Positions 1 to 6,391 of a stretch of DNA of 6,391 bases are shown here, one piece after another. Made by a program: the position numbers and the translations under genes. Origin of the DNA: Ferruginibacter sp. (GTDB lineage Bacteria > Bacteroidota > Bacteroidia > Chitinophagales > Chitinophagaceae). Position 1 is the first letter of the stretch; each line of letters starts with the position of its first letter. The stretch is from contig JAGPDJ010000156.1 of the NCBI GenBank assembly GCA_018057635.1, forward strand, positions 1 to 6,391, written 5' to 3'. Under the pieces are notes generated by a model, which had not been told where the DNA came from, did not search any database, and worked only from the letters and a program-made list of their open reading frames with translations.

Positions 1-699
1 GATTGCATCAGGCTGGATAACAGTGTTGCTGTTGATAAAATCCTTCAATTGAACAGGGATGCGGTTATACAGGATTTTAATTCACAGCATGTGTTGGATT
101 ACATGGATGAATTACCTGCACTGTTAAATGCGGCAAAGAAAATAACCACCTGGGATTGTTGCGCTGCCAGTGGCGGCAAATCAATTTTGTTATTCGATAA
201 ACTGAAAAGGAATATTCAACTAACGGTGTCCGATATACGGGAAAATATCCTGACTAATTTAAGGGAGCGTTTCAGGCAGGCAGGCGTAAATGTTAACCGC
301 AGTTTTGTTACAGACCTAACAGTTTCATCTGGCCTTCCATTAACAGAAAAATTCTCCCTCATTATTTGTGATGCACCCTGCACCGGAAGCGGAACCTGGG
401 CCCGTACACCTGAGCAGCTCTGTTTCTTTGGTACGGAAACTATTGAAGGATTTGCAGAAAGGCAAAAGCAGATCATTTCAAATGTGCTGCCTCACCTGGA
501 AAAGCAAGGCGTGTTTGTTTACATCACCTGTTCTGTTTTTAAAAAGGAAAATGAAGAACAGGTTTCGTTTGTGCTTAACCGTTTTACCGGGTTGCAGTTA
601 TTAAAATCGGAATACCTCCTTGGTTATGAAACCCTTTCCGACTCTATGTTTGTGGCGTATTTTCAATTAAATGGACGGGTAGAAAATCACAAATCATAA
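1..699 (+). CDS. RsmB/NOP-family SAM-dependent RNA (cytosine-C5) methyltransferase, 5'-truncated by the window edge
   Basis: Class I Rossmann-fold methyltransferase of the Sun/RsmB/NOP2 family, whose members make 5-methylcytosine in rRNA or tRNA in the cytoplasm. The frame is open from base 1, so the gene starts upstream; 232 residues are visible, and relatives of about 400 residues imply a missing N-terminal RNA-binding part. In window numbering, residues 22-27 read VIQDFN, followed by SQ, the family's 'QD..SQ' motif. Residues 51-61 (WDCCAASGGKS) are the SAM-binding motif I. DAPCTGSG holds the motif IV cysteine (C127), and YITCS holds the motif VI cysteine (C177) followed by KKENEEQV. Both cysteines used by m5C RNA methyltransferases are therefore present, and the catalytic half looks intact. 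Motif I has Ser where Pro is usual (AASGGKS versus AAPGGKT). The exact target (16S C967, as for E. coli RsmB, or another site) cannot be read from this fragment, so no symbol is given. It ends convergently with the S8 protease gene, and its stop lies inside a heptamer repeat. Confidence 0.92.
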   Translation, partial: DCIRLDNSVAVDKILQLNRDAVIQDFNSQHVLDYMDELPALLNAAKKITTWDCCAASGGKSILLFDKLKRNIQLTVSDIRENILTNLRERFRQAGVNVNRSFVTDLTVSSGLPLTEKFSLIICDAPCTGSGTWARTPEQLCFFGTETIEGFAERQKQIISNVLPHLEKQGVFVYITCSVFKKENEEQVSFVLNRFTGLQLLKSEYLLGYETLSDSMFVAYFQLNGRVENHKS

Positions 700-735
700 A
701 TCATACTTCATAAATCATACATCATAAATCATCCA
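687..735. repeat. Seven-unit 7-bp tandem repeat (consensus TCATAMA)
   Basis: Seven consecutive heptamers can be read directly: TCACAAA, TCATAAA, TCATACT, TCATAAA, TCATACA, TCATAAA, TCATCCA. From unit 2 on, the alternation also gives three near-identical 14-bp units (695-708, 709-722, 723-736). The array begins inside the last codons of the methyltransferase and ends 6 bp short of the protease stop, so it occupies almost the whole convergent intergenic gap. Because 7 is not a multiple of 3, the TAA in TCATAAA falls in successive frames. On the opposite strand (TTTATGA), TGA does the same. The repeat is certain; its function is not known. Replication-slippage expansion is the simplest origin. 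Confidence 0.9.
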
Positions 736-741
736 TCCTGC

Positions 742-2703
742 TTAATCCCTCACAATCTTCCTCGTAATAACTTTTTTATTATCCATATAAACAGAAACAA
801 AATACACCCCTTTGCTCATCCGGTTCATGTTTATTTTTTTTACCTGTGTACCTGGTGCCAGGTCAAAATTATCTGCATAAACCTTTTGGCCCAATGCATT
901 TTGAATTACTATTTGAACGTTTGCTGCATTTAACCAGGTAATGGAAATATTCAGGTTTTCATTTACTGGGTTAGGGCTGATGCGGATACTGTTTTCTGTA
1001 ATGGTATTGCAGTCCTGTGTATGATTAACCGTTAATGAATCAAGGTAATAACTGGTATCAGATGCAATATTCATAACAAGCCGGTATTTAATGGTGCCTG
1101 CTGCAATAAAAGAAAGTTCGTCTTCATAATTGAAAACATGATTGCCGTAAACCCTGTTGTCCTGCAATGATGTTAAGACGCTATAACCTGTTTCTGATTG
1201 AAGTTTTCTTTCAACTACAATATTCATAGTTGGGTCTGTTTTAACCGAAAACTGAAGAACAGCCTTGCAGCCGGAAATGCCGGATTGCCCACTGTATAAT
1301 TGTTTCTGGAGCATTACAAATGCTTTTTTTGCATCCGGAATTCCATGGCCTGTCCGGTCGTTTGGATTGGCAAAATTATTTGAAGAAGATTGAAGGGCCT
1401 GGATGATACCCATATTGCTGATCTCTGGAAATGCCTGCCAGAGGCAACTTGAAATGCCGGCCATATTTGGACAGGCAAATGATGTACCAAAGCCATAAGC
1501 CGGTAATCCGGTACCGGTATTTGCAATTACTGCAAATGCACCAACTGCCGCAACAGCAGGTTTTACCTGTCCATCGCTGCTGGGGCCATAACTGCTAAAG
1601 GATGCAACCACACCGGTTGTATCAACCGCTCCAACAGATAATACGCTGTCTGCATCTGAAGGGGTGATCAGGTAATGCCAGCTGTTATTACCTTCATTAC
1701 CGGCTGCAATAACCATCAGCATGCCTTTGCTGGCGGCATGATCTGCAGCCCGGGCACTGATGGATGTATTGCCATTCATATCATTATATGTATAATCAAA
1801 TATCGGGTTGCTGAAATCGTAATACCCAAGCGAAATGGAACATATGTCAACCCCCAGGCTATCGGCCCTTTCAGCAGCAGCAGCTAAGTTTTGCTCCTCA
1901 ATCGGGTATTCACTGGATACATCTTCTGTGCGGTATAAATAAAAGGATGTTTTAGGTGCAGTGCCAATAAAAACACCCGGAATATTGGCTGCAATTGTAC
2001 TCAGGCATTGCATGCCATGGGAATTGTCTTCATCTACACTGGTCTCATTGGCAACAAAATCCCAGGTTCCCAGCACCTGGTTGTTATTCCGGATACTGTC
2101 AAAAGTTGGTAAACTCTGGTAATGGAAAAAGCCTGCATCCAGCACGGCCATTTGCATGCCTTCTCCACGGAAACCATGGTTGTGCAGGAAATCACCCTGG
2201 TGGATCTTCACCTGGCCGTTAGACTTACCGTAATCGTAATAACCGGTTACATTTTCTGTATTGGGTGCAGGTGGTTCCAGGTCGTTAGTTGTTGAGTCCA
2301 TCTGCTTGTGAAAAGGAAAACCTGTTTCGCCTTGTAACCTGGCTCCAACAGGTGATGCACTGATTACAAACGGGAAAGAATTTATTTTAGCAATTGCTGC
2401 AGCATCTGTGGTTTTTATGGCAACCTGGTTAAGCCATTTAGAACTGTTGAGTATGGTAACGTTTCCGGACAAACGAATACTGTCAATATAACGCGGTGTA
2501 ACAGGCAGGTCGCTGCTGTCAATAGCAATATTATACCTTAACCTGCGGTCAATCGCCCGTTGAGAAAGATATTGCGCCGCATTTGCAATTGAAAAAGGGT
2601 TTGTTCCTTTATCTTTTAATTGTATAATGAACCTGCTGAATTGTGCAGAGCCGGAAAATGAAACACCCATGGTTACCAGGAATATGAAAAGTGTTTTGTG
2701 CAT
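742..2703 (-). CDS. Secreted subtilisin-like (S8 family) serine protease with T9SS type A C-terminal sorting domain
   Basis: Complete 653-residue preproprotein. Residues 1-20 form a Sec signal peptide (K3, hydrophobic core, SGSA before Q21). Residues about 24-122 resemble the N-terminal pro-region of Bacteroidota S8 peptidases, with a 'FL/YLSQRAI-RR' stretch near 45-54 and DLPV at 65-68. The peptidase domain spans about 165-465. Its catalytic residues are D189 (VLDAGF), H229 (NSHGMQ) and S408 (GTSFACP), with oxyanion-hole N336 (AAGNEG), so it should be active. About 475-565 is a probable beta-sandwich linker. Residues about 573-653 form the T9SS sorting domain: ISPNP at 575-579, LGQKVY, GVYFVSV near 632-638, and a basic KKVITRKIVRD tail. 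The protein should cross the inner membrane by Sec and the outer membrane by T9SS, then be released or attached to the surface; the sorting domain is usually removed. Its substrate is unknown. It lies 71 bp downstream of fabH on the same strand, so read-through is possible, but the functions are unrelated. No clear promoter or Shine-Dalgarno is seen before the ATG. Confidence 0.95.
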   Translation of the reverse strand: MHKTLFIFLVTMGVSFSGSAQFSRFIIQLKDKGTNPFSIANAAQYLSQRAIDRRLRYNIAIDSSDLPVTPRYIDSIRLSGNVTILNSSKWLNQVAIKTTDAAAIAKINSFPFVISASPVGARLQGETGFPFHKQMDSTTNDLEPPAPNTENVTGYYDYGKSNGQVKIHQGDFLHNHGFRGEGMQMAVLDAGFFHYQSLPTFDSIRNNNQVLGTWDFVANETSVDEDNSHGMQCLSTIAANIPGVFIGTAPKTSFYLYRTEDVSSEYPIEEQNLAAAAERADSLGVDICSISLGYYDFSNPIFDYTYNDMNGNTSISARAADHAASKGMLMVIAAGNEGNNSWHYLITPSDADSVLSVGAVDTTGVVASFSSYGPSSDGQVKPAVAAVGAFAVIANTGTGLPAYGFGTSFACPNMAGISSCLWQAFPEISNMGIIQALQSSSNNFANPNDRTGHGIPDAKKAFVMLQKQLYSGQSGISGCKAVLQFSVKTDPTMNIVVERKLQSETGYSVLTSLQDNRVYGNHVFNYEDELSFIAAGTIKYRLVMNIASDTSYYLDSLTVNHTQDCNTITENSIRISPNPVNENLNISITWLNAANVQIVIQNALGQKVYADNFDLAPGTQVKKINMNRMSKGVYFVSVYMDNKKVITRKIVRD

Positions 2704-2774
2704 GTTAATCAGTTATGCGTTAATTACGTAAGCTGAACGTTTTTCACCTTAAAAAAGTTTAAAAGGTATATCCA

Positions 2775-3773
2775 TTAGTTTGTGTCGTAAGCCCATTTCA
2801 CCAATGTGGCGCCCCAGGTAAATCCCCCGCCAAAAGCCGCCAGTATAATATTGTCACCTTTTTTTAATTTCTTTTCCCATTCCCATAAGCATAGCGGGAT
2901 GGTACCTGCAGTTGTATTACCATATTTTTCAATATTGATCATAACTTTTTCTCTTGGCAGCCCCATCCTGCTTGCAGTTGCATCAATGATTCTTAGGTTT
3001 GCCTGGTGCGGCACAAGCCAGGCAACATCTTCAGCGGTTAAATTATTACGCTCCATCAGTTCATAACTGATATCAGCCATCCCTTTTACTGCAAATTTGA
3101 AAACAGCCTGCCCTTCCTGGTATAAGTAATGTTCTTTGGCAAGAACAGTTTCAATTGTTGAAGGTTTAACAGACCCGCCAGCTTTCATATGTAAATGCTT
3201 TCGGCCACTGCCATCACTTTTCAGCAAACTATCCATGATACCATTTCCCTCTTCATTTTTTTCCAGTAAAACAGCGCCCGCGCCATCACCAAATATGATA
3301 CAGGTAGTACGGTCACTGTAATCCAGGATACTGCTCATTTTATCAACTCCTACAACAATTACTTTTTTATAGCGCCCGCTTTCTATAAGTGAAGCGCCGG
3401 TTGTTAACGCAAATAAGAAACCCGAACAGGCTGCTCCAATATCAAAACTGAATGCATTATTAATGCCAACCTTATCTGCTATTATATTTGCCGTGGCCGG
3501 AAAAACCATATCAGGGGTTACAGTAGCGCAGATCACACAATCAATTTCATTAGGGTCTATTCCTCTTTTTTTACAAAGGTCCTTCACTGCTTCCGCTCCC
3601 ATGTCGCTGCTGCCAAGGCCTTCACCTTTTAAAATCCTTCTTTCTTTTATCCCGGTTCGGGTTACAATCCACTCATCCGTTGTGTCAACCATGGTTTCAA
3701 GCATCTGATTTGTAAGAACATAATCCGGAACATAACCACCTACAGCAGTAATAGCAACATGTGTTTTTTGCAT
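2775..3773 (-). CDS. fabH: 3-oxoacyl-[acyl-carrier-protein] synthase III (KASIII, FabH)
   Basis: Thiolase-fold enzyme that condenses an acyl-CoA primer with malonyl-ACP to start type II fatty-acid synthesis in the cytosol. At 332 residues it has the normal FabH length, and the ATG start gives the usual N-terminus ([16 protein letters not shown]). The motif [14 protein letters not shown] (33-46) is the FabH signature near the CoA-binding end. The catalytic triad is complete: C116 in [10 protein letters not shown]256 in VPHQAN and N286 in YGNTTAG. The C-terminal FGGGFTWGA loop (314-322) is also present. In many bacteria fabH sits beside plsX and rpmF. Here it is divergent from ruvA and followed by a protease gene, so it could be a stand-alone main copy or a paralogue; the primer preference (straight or branched) cannot be told from the sequence. 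The promoter should lie in 3774-3898, but I see no good TAnnTTTG on this strand. Confidence 0.96.
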   Translation of the reverse strand: MQKTHVAITAVGGYVPDYVLTNQMLETMVDTTDEWIVTRTGIKERRILKGEGLGSSDMGAEAVKDLCKKRGIDPNEIDCVICATVTPDMVFPATANIIADKVGINNAFSFDIGAACSGFLFALTTGASLIESGRYKKVIVVGVDKMSSILDYSDRTTCIIFGDGAGAVLLEKNEEGNGIMDSLLKSDGSGRKHLHMKAGGSVKPSTIETVLAKEHYLYQEGQAVFKFAVKGMADISYELMERNNLTAEDVAWLVPHQANLRIIDATASRMGLPREKVMINIEKYGNTTAGTIPLCLWEWEKKLKKGDNIILAAFGGGFTWGATLVKWAYDTN

Positions 3774-3869
3774 GAATATTTATTTTGTATTTATAATTAC
3801 TTAATGGAGGTAAAATTAACGGAAAAACCTTTTACACTATTTTTAAGGTTATAGCTGATAAAATATCCT

Positions 3870-3877
3870 TATTTTTG
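3870..3877 (+). promoter_or_regulatory. Putative Bacteroidota -7 promoter box for ruvA(-sprA)
   Basis: TATTTTTG matches the Bacteroidota primary sigma factor -7 consensus TAnnTTTG exactly. Transcription would start roughly 5-7 bases downstream, leaving a short leader of about 15 bases before the ATG at 3899. No matching TTG/TTTG -33 element is seen at the expected 17-23 base spacing; the closest sequence is the GGTTAT region near 3847-3852. In such an AT-rich stretch the match could be chance. Its position directly before a gene that begins a new transcription unit supports it. Confidence 0.45.
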
Positions 3878-3898
3878 AAGTTGTCAGAACAGGAAATT

Positions 3899-4486
3899 AT
3901 GTATGCATATTTGCAGGGGAAATTTACTTTTAAAAGTCCCGCTCAGGTTTATTTGGATGTAAATGGTGTAGGGTATGAAGTAAATATCAGCCTGAATACG
4001 TTCACAGCTATTCAAAAATTAACCGAGGGAAAGCTTTTTATTCATCTCCAGGTTAAGGAAGATGCACATACATTATTTGGCTTTTTCGACAAGATTGAAA
4101 AGGATATGTTCCTGTTATTAACAAGCGTTTCAGGAATTGGTGCAGCTACTGCCCGTATGATGTTGTCATCTATGAAACCCGACGAGATTAGTGCGGCAAT
4201 CATACAGGGCAACGTAAGGCTGATGGAAAGCATCAAAGGAATAGGTAAGAAAACAGCAGAACGACTGGTACTGGAATTAAAAGATAAAGTTACCAAACAT
4301 CCGTCTGCAACCGGCAGTAGTACAACCGTTTTGAACAATACATTGGAGCAGGATGCGTTAACAGCACTAACTGCCCTGGGTATTTCCCGGTTACAAGCTG
4401 AGCAATCTGTTAAAAAGATAACCCTTGCAGAACCCGGCATCGAACATTTAGAAGAGTTAATTAAAAAAGCATTAAAAGCCATTTGA
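3899..4486 (+). CDS. ruvA: Holliday junction branch migration complex subunit RuvA
   Basis: RuvA tetramers bind four-way DNA junctions and load the RuvB motor for branch migration, with RuvC cutting the junction afterwards. The protein has 195 residues, typical of the family. Domain I (about 1-62) is an OB fold beginning MYAYLQGKF and containing VNGVGYEV. Domain II (about 66-130) has two helix-hairpin-helix motifs, SVSGIGAATA (76-85) and SIKGIGKKTA (111-120). A variable linker (about 131-148) leads to domain III (about 149-195; EQDALTALTALGIS), which contacts RuvB. The ATG at 3899 is chosen because family members start exactly at this M-x-A-x-L-x-G pattern. AGGA at 3891-3894 sits 4 bases before it. 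An in-frame TTG at 3875 would add eight non-conserved residues and overlap the putative -7 box. ruvB and ruvC are not in the window. sprA follows after 29 bp, probably in the same transcript. Confidence 0.97.
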   Translation: MYAYLQGKFTFKSPAQVYLDVNGVGYEVNISLNTFTAIQKLTEGKLFIHLQVKEDAHTLFGFFDKIEKDMFLLLTSVSGIGAATARMMLSSMKPDEISAAIIQGNVRLMESIKGIGKKTAERLVLELKDKVTKHPSATGSSTTVLNNTLEQDALTALTALGISRLQAEQSVKKITLAEPGIEHLEELIKKALKAI

Positions 4487-4515
4487 GAAAAAATCTACTT
4501 TAACTGATTTACCGG

Positions 4516-6391
4516 ATGTTGCTCAAAAGAACTACTATTTCTACAATATTGCAGTGTTGCTTTTTTGTTGTATTGCTTTTATCAGGCAGTGTATCAATAG
4601 CCGCTGAAATAAATTCCGAAAACATTGATTTTCAACAATTTCAGGACACCACGATCATTCGGGGGAATGATAGTTTACATTATCCAATCAGCGACAGGAG
4701 GGGAGATTATCTTTTCGGCGGGGTCGGCAATACGTATGACCTGAAATCTCCGTCAAACTTCACCGATTCTGTTGTGTACGACCCCATTACAAAGAGATAT
4801 GTCATTTACGAAAAGATCGGAAACAGGTATTACCGCACCCCAACAACCTATTCTTTTAACGAATTCTGGTCTTTACGAAATAAACAAGCGGAGAATGATT
4901 ATTTCAGGCGAAGGGCCAATACTACCAGTATTTTAAACAGGGGCAAATTCCTGAAACCTAAATTATCATTAACCGATAACCTTTTCAACCGCTTGTTCGG
5001 GAATGGTAAAATTGAGATCACCCCACAGGGAAATGTAGATATTACAGCAGGTTACCAGGGCCAGAAAATAGATAATCCAACATTACCGGAAAGAGCCAGG
5101 AAAAATGGCGGGCTCGATTTCAATATGAACGCCCAGTTGAACGTAAATGCCAATATTGGGGATAAATTAAAATTTCCTATCAATTACAATACCCTGGCCA
5201 ATTTTGACCTCGATAACCAGTTAAAACTGGATTATACCGGAAAGGATGATGAAATATTGAAAAGATTTGAAGCCGGAAATGTAAATTTTCCCTCAAAAGG
5301 TACATTGATCCCCGGTGCTCAACAGTTGTTTGGATTAAAAACACAATTACAGTTTGGTAAACTTTTTATAACAGCAGTGCTGGCAAATCAAAAATCTCAG
5401 CGCCAGAGTGTTAACCTGCAGGGTGGGGCCGCTTCGCAACCATTTGAAATAAAAGCAGACGAATATGAGGAGAACAGGCACTTCCTGGCAGCCCAGTATT
5501 TCAGGGATAACTACAATAACCTGCTTAAAAACCTCCCGGCAATCAGAAGTGAAGTACAGATTTTAAGAATGGAAGTTTGGGTTACAAACCGCAACGGAAC
5601 TACAACTGAAACAAGAGATGTGGTAGGTTTAATGGACCTGGGTGAAGTAAATCCATACCTGCAGCCACCATTGGTAAATGTGCTTACAACTGCCATCATT
5701 CCGTCAAATGGAACAAATGACCTGTACAGCAAAGTAATCAACCAGCCAGATTCCCGTAATCCGGCACTTATATTTAATAACCTCTCTAGCCTTGGGCTAA
5801 GTCCCGTGCAGGATTTTGAAAAAACTTTCGCCAGGAAATTAGATTCAAGCCAGTATTTTTATAACAGGGATGTAGGTACTTTATCACTTAGCCAGCCTTT
5901 ACAGACCGATGAAGTATTGGCCATTGCATACCAGTATTCTTACAGGGGAAAGATATTCCAGGTAGGTGAGTTTTCCCAGGATATTCCGCCCGACAGTTCT
6001 TCTGCTACACAAAAAGTACTGTTCCTGAAATTATTAAAAGCTACTTCGCAGCGTACCAATTTACCCATTTGGGACCTGATGCTGAAAAATGTATATACCA
6101 TTGGTTACGGTACATTGTCGCCATCAGATTTTAAACTGGATGTATTATACCAGGAACCAGGGCTTGGTGCAAAAAGATATGCTCCGTTTGGTGATAAGAA
6201 CCAGGGCTCACCGATCATTTCATTAATAAATTTAGACAGGCTCAACAGCCAGAATGACCCGCAACCAGACGGGGTTTTTGATTATGTGGAAGGATATACC
6301 GTAAACTCTCAATACAGCCGTGTGATCTTTCCTGTGCTGGAACCATTTGGCAGGGACCTGGCAGCAGGTATATATATAAATCCGGCAGATC
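4516..6391 (+). CDS. sprA: Cell-surface/gliding protein SprA, T9SS outer-membrane translocon (N-terminal part, cut by the window edge)
   Basis: SprA (Sov in Porphyromonas) is the very large outer-membrane beta-barrel through which T9SS clients leave the cell; it is also needed for gliding in Flavobacterium. The frame stays open from the ATG to the right edge, giving 625 complete codons of a protein that is usually about 2,300-2,500 residues. Residues 1-30 are a signal peptide (K4 R5, hydrophobic 11-23, SIAA before E31). Residues about 75-123 carry the 'SPSN..-YDP-EKIG-YYR-P--YSF-EF' stretch of SprA proteins. Residues 198-259 (GGLDFN, IGDKLKFPINYNT, FDLDNQLKLDYTGKDDEI, EAGNVNFP) and 266-281 (PGAQQLFGLKTQLQFG) are the strongly conserved SprA_N signature. 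An in-frame TAA at 4501 leaves ATG 4516 as the first possible start. No Shine-Dalgarno is visible. The 29-bp gap after ruvA has no convincing promoter, so ruvA-sprA co-transcription is inferred. No frameshift is seen in the visible part. Confidence 0.95.
   Translation, partial: MLLKRTTISTILQCCFFVVLLLSGSVSIAAEINSENIDFQQFQDTTIIRGNDSLHYPISDRRGDYLFGGVGNTYDLKSPSNFTDSVVYDPITKRYVIYEKIGNRYYRTPTTYSFNEFWSLRNKQAENDYFRRRANTTSILNRGKFLKPKLSLTDNLFNRLFGNGKIEITPQGNVDITAGYQGQKIDNPTLPERARKNGGLDFNMNAQLNVNANIGDKLKFPINYNTLANFDLDNQLKLDYTGKDDEILKRFEAGNVNFPSKGTLIPGAQQLFGLKTQLQFGKLFITAVLANQKSQRQSVNLQGGAASQPFEIKADEYEENRHFLAAQYFRDNYNNLLKNLPAIRSEVQILRMEVWVTNRNGTTTETRDVVGLMDLGEVNPYLQPPLVNVLTTAIIPSNGTNDLYSKVINQPDSRNPALIFNNLSSLGLSPVQDFEKTFARKLDSSQYFYNRDVGTLSLSQPLQTDEVLAIAYQYSYRGKIFQVGEFSQDIPPDSSSATQKVLFLKLLKATSQRTNLPIWDLMLKNVYTIGYGTLSPSDFKLDVLYQEPGLGAKRYAPFGDKNQGSPIISLINLDRLNSQNDPQPDGVFDYVEGYTVNSQYSRVIFPVLEPFGRDLAAGIYINPAD

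Noticed and set aside
49..51. TTG as the start of the methyltransferase
   Set aside because: The frame is open from base 1, and the conserved QD..SQ region lies too close to this TTG for it to be the true N-terminus; the gene is simply cut by the window edge.
687..735. CRISPR array or origin iterons
   Set aside because: The units are 7 bp with no spacers, there are no cas or replication genes nearby, and the context is two convergent chromosomal genes.
2724..2731. Perfect 8-bp palindrome TTACGTAA about 20 bp upstream of the protease start
   Set aside because: It is too short to separate from chance in AT-rich DNA, and no partner site is nearby.
2746..2767. Possible rho-independent terminator after fabH on the minus strand (ACCTT...AAGGT)
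   Set aside because: The stem is short, AT-rich and needs a bulge to extend, and no T run follows it in the direction of transcription.
5511..5741. 76-residue open frame antisense to sprA
   Set aside because: It lies wholly inside the conserved sprA frame, with no recognisable domain or start signal; the same applies to the other short frames antisense or out of frame to the rsmB-like, protease, fabH and ruvA genes.
5787..5799. Small hairpin TAGCC-TTG-GGCTA inside sprA
   Set aside because: A 5-bp stem within well-conserved coding sequence; most likely incidental.

Overview
The window looks like ordinary chromosomal DNA of a Bacteroidota bacterium, most likely from the Chitinophagaceae or a close relative. 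Three things point there. The S8 protease ends in a type IX secretion (T9SS) C-terminal sorting domain. The 3' gene is recognisably sprA, which encodes the T9SS outer-membrane translocon and is confined to this phylum. The start sites lack strong Shine-Dalgarno sequences, and a TAnnTTTG-type -7 box precedes ruvA. The genus assignment is an impression from sequence style only.

Layout from left to right: (1) the 3' part of an RsmB/NOP-family RNA methyltransferase on the plus strand, cut by the left edge and ending at 699; (2) a seven-unit 7-bp tandem repeat (687-735) that supplies the methyltransferase stop codon and fills nearly all of the gap between two convergent genes; (3) on the minus strand, a secreted subtilisin-like S8 protease (742-2703) and, 71 bp upstream of it, fabH (2775-3773); (4) a short divergent intergenic region (3774-3898) holding a probable ruvA promoter; (5) on the plus strand, ruvA (3899-4486), followed after 29 bp by the N-terminal quarter or so of sprA (4516 to the right edge). 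There is no gene-free stretch over 300 bases.

The genes fall into housekeeping roles (RNA methylation, fatty-acid initiation, Holliday-junction repair) and one secretion theme. SprA is the channel through which proteins with T9SS C-terminal domains, such as the protease encoded here, cross the outer membrane. ruvA and sprA are probably co-transcribed.

I found no undescribed system, mobile element, CRISPR array, tRNA or rRNA. The least ordinary items are the heptamer array with its built-in stop codons, the choice of ruvA start, and a pair of similar ACCTT/AAGGT dyads on either side of fabH.
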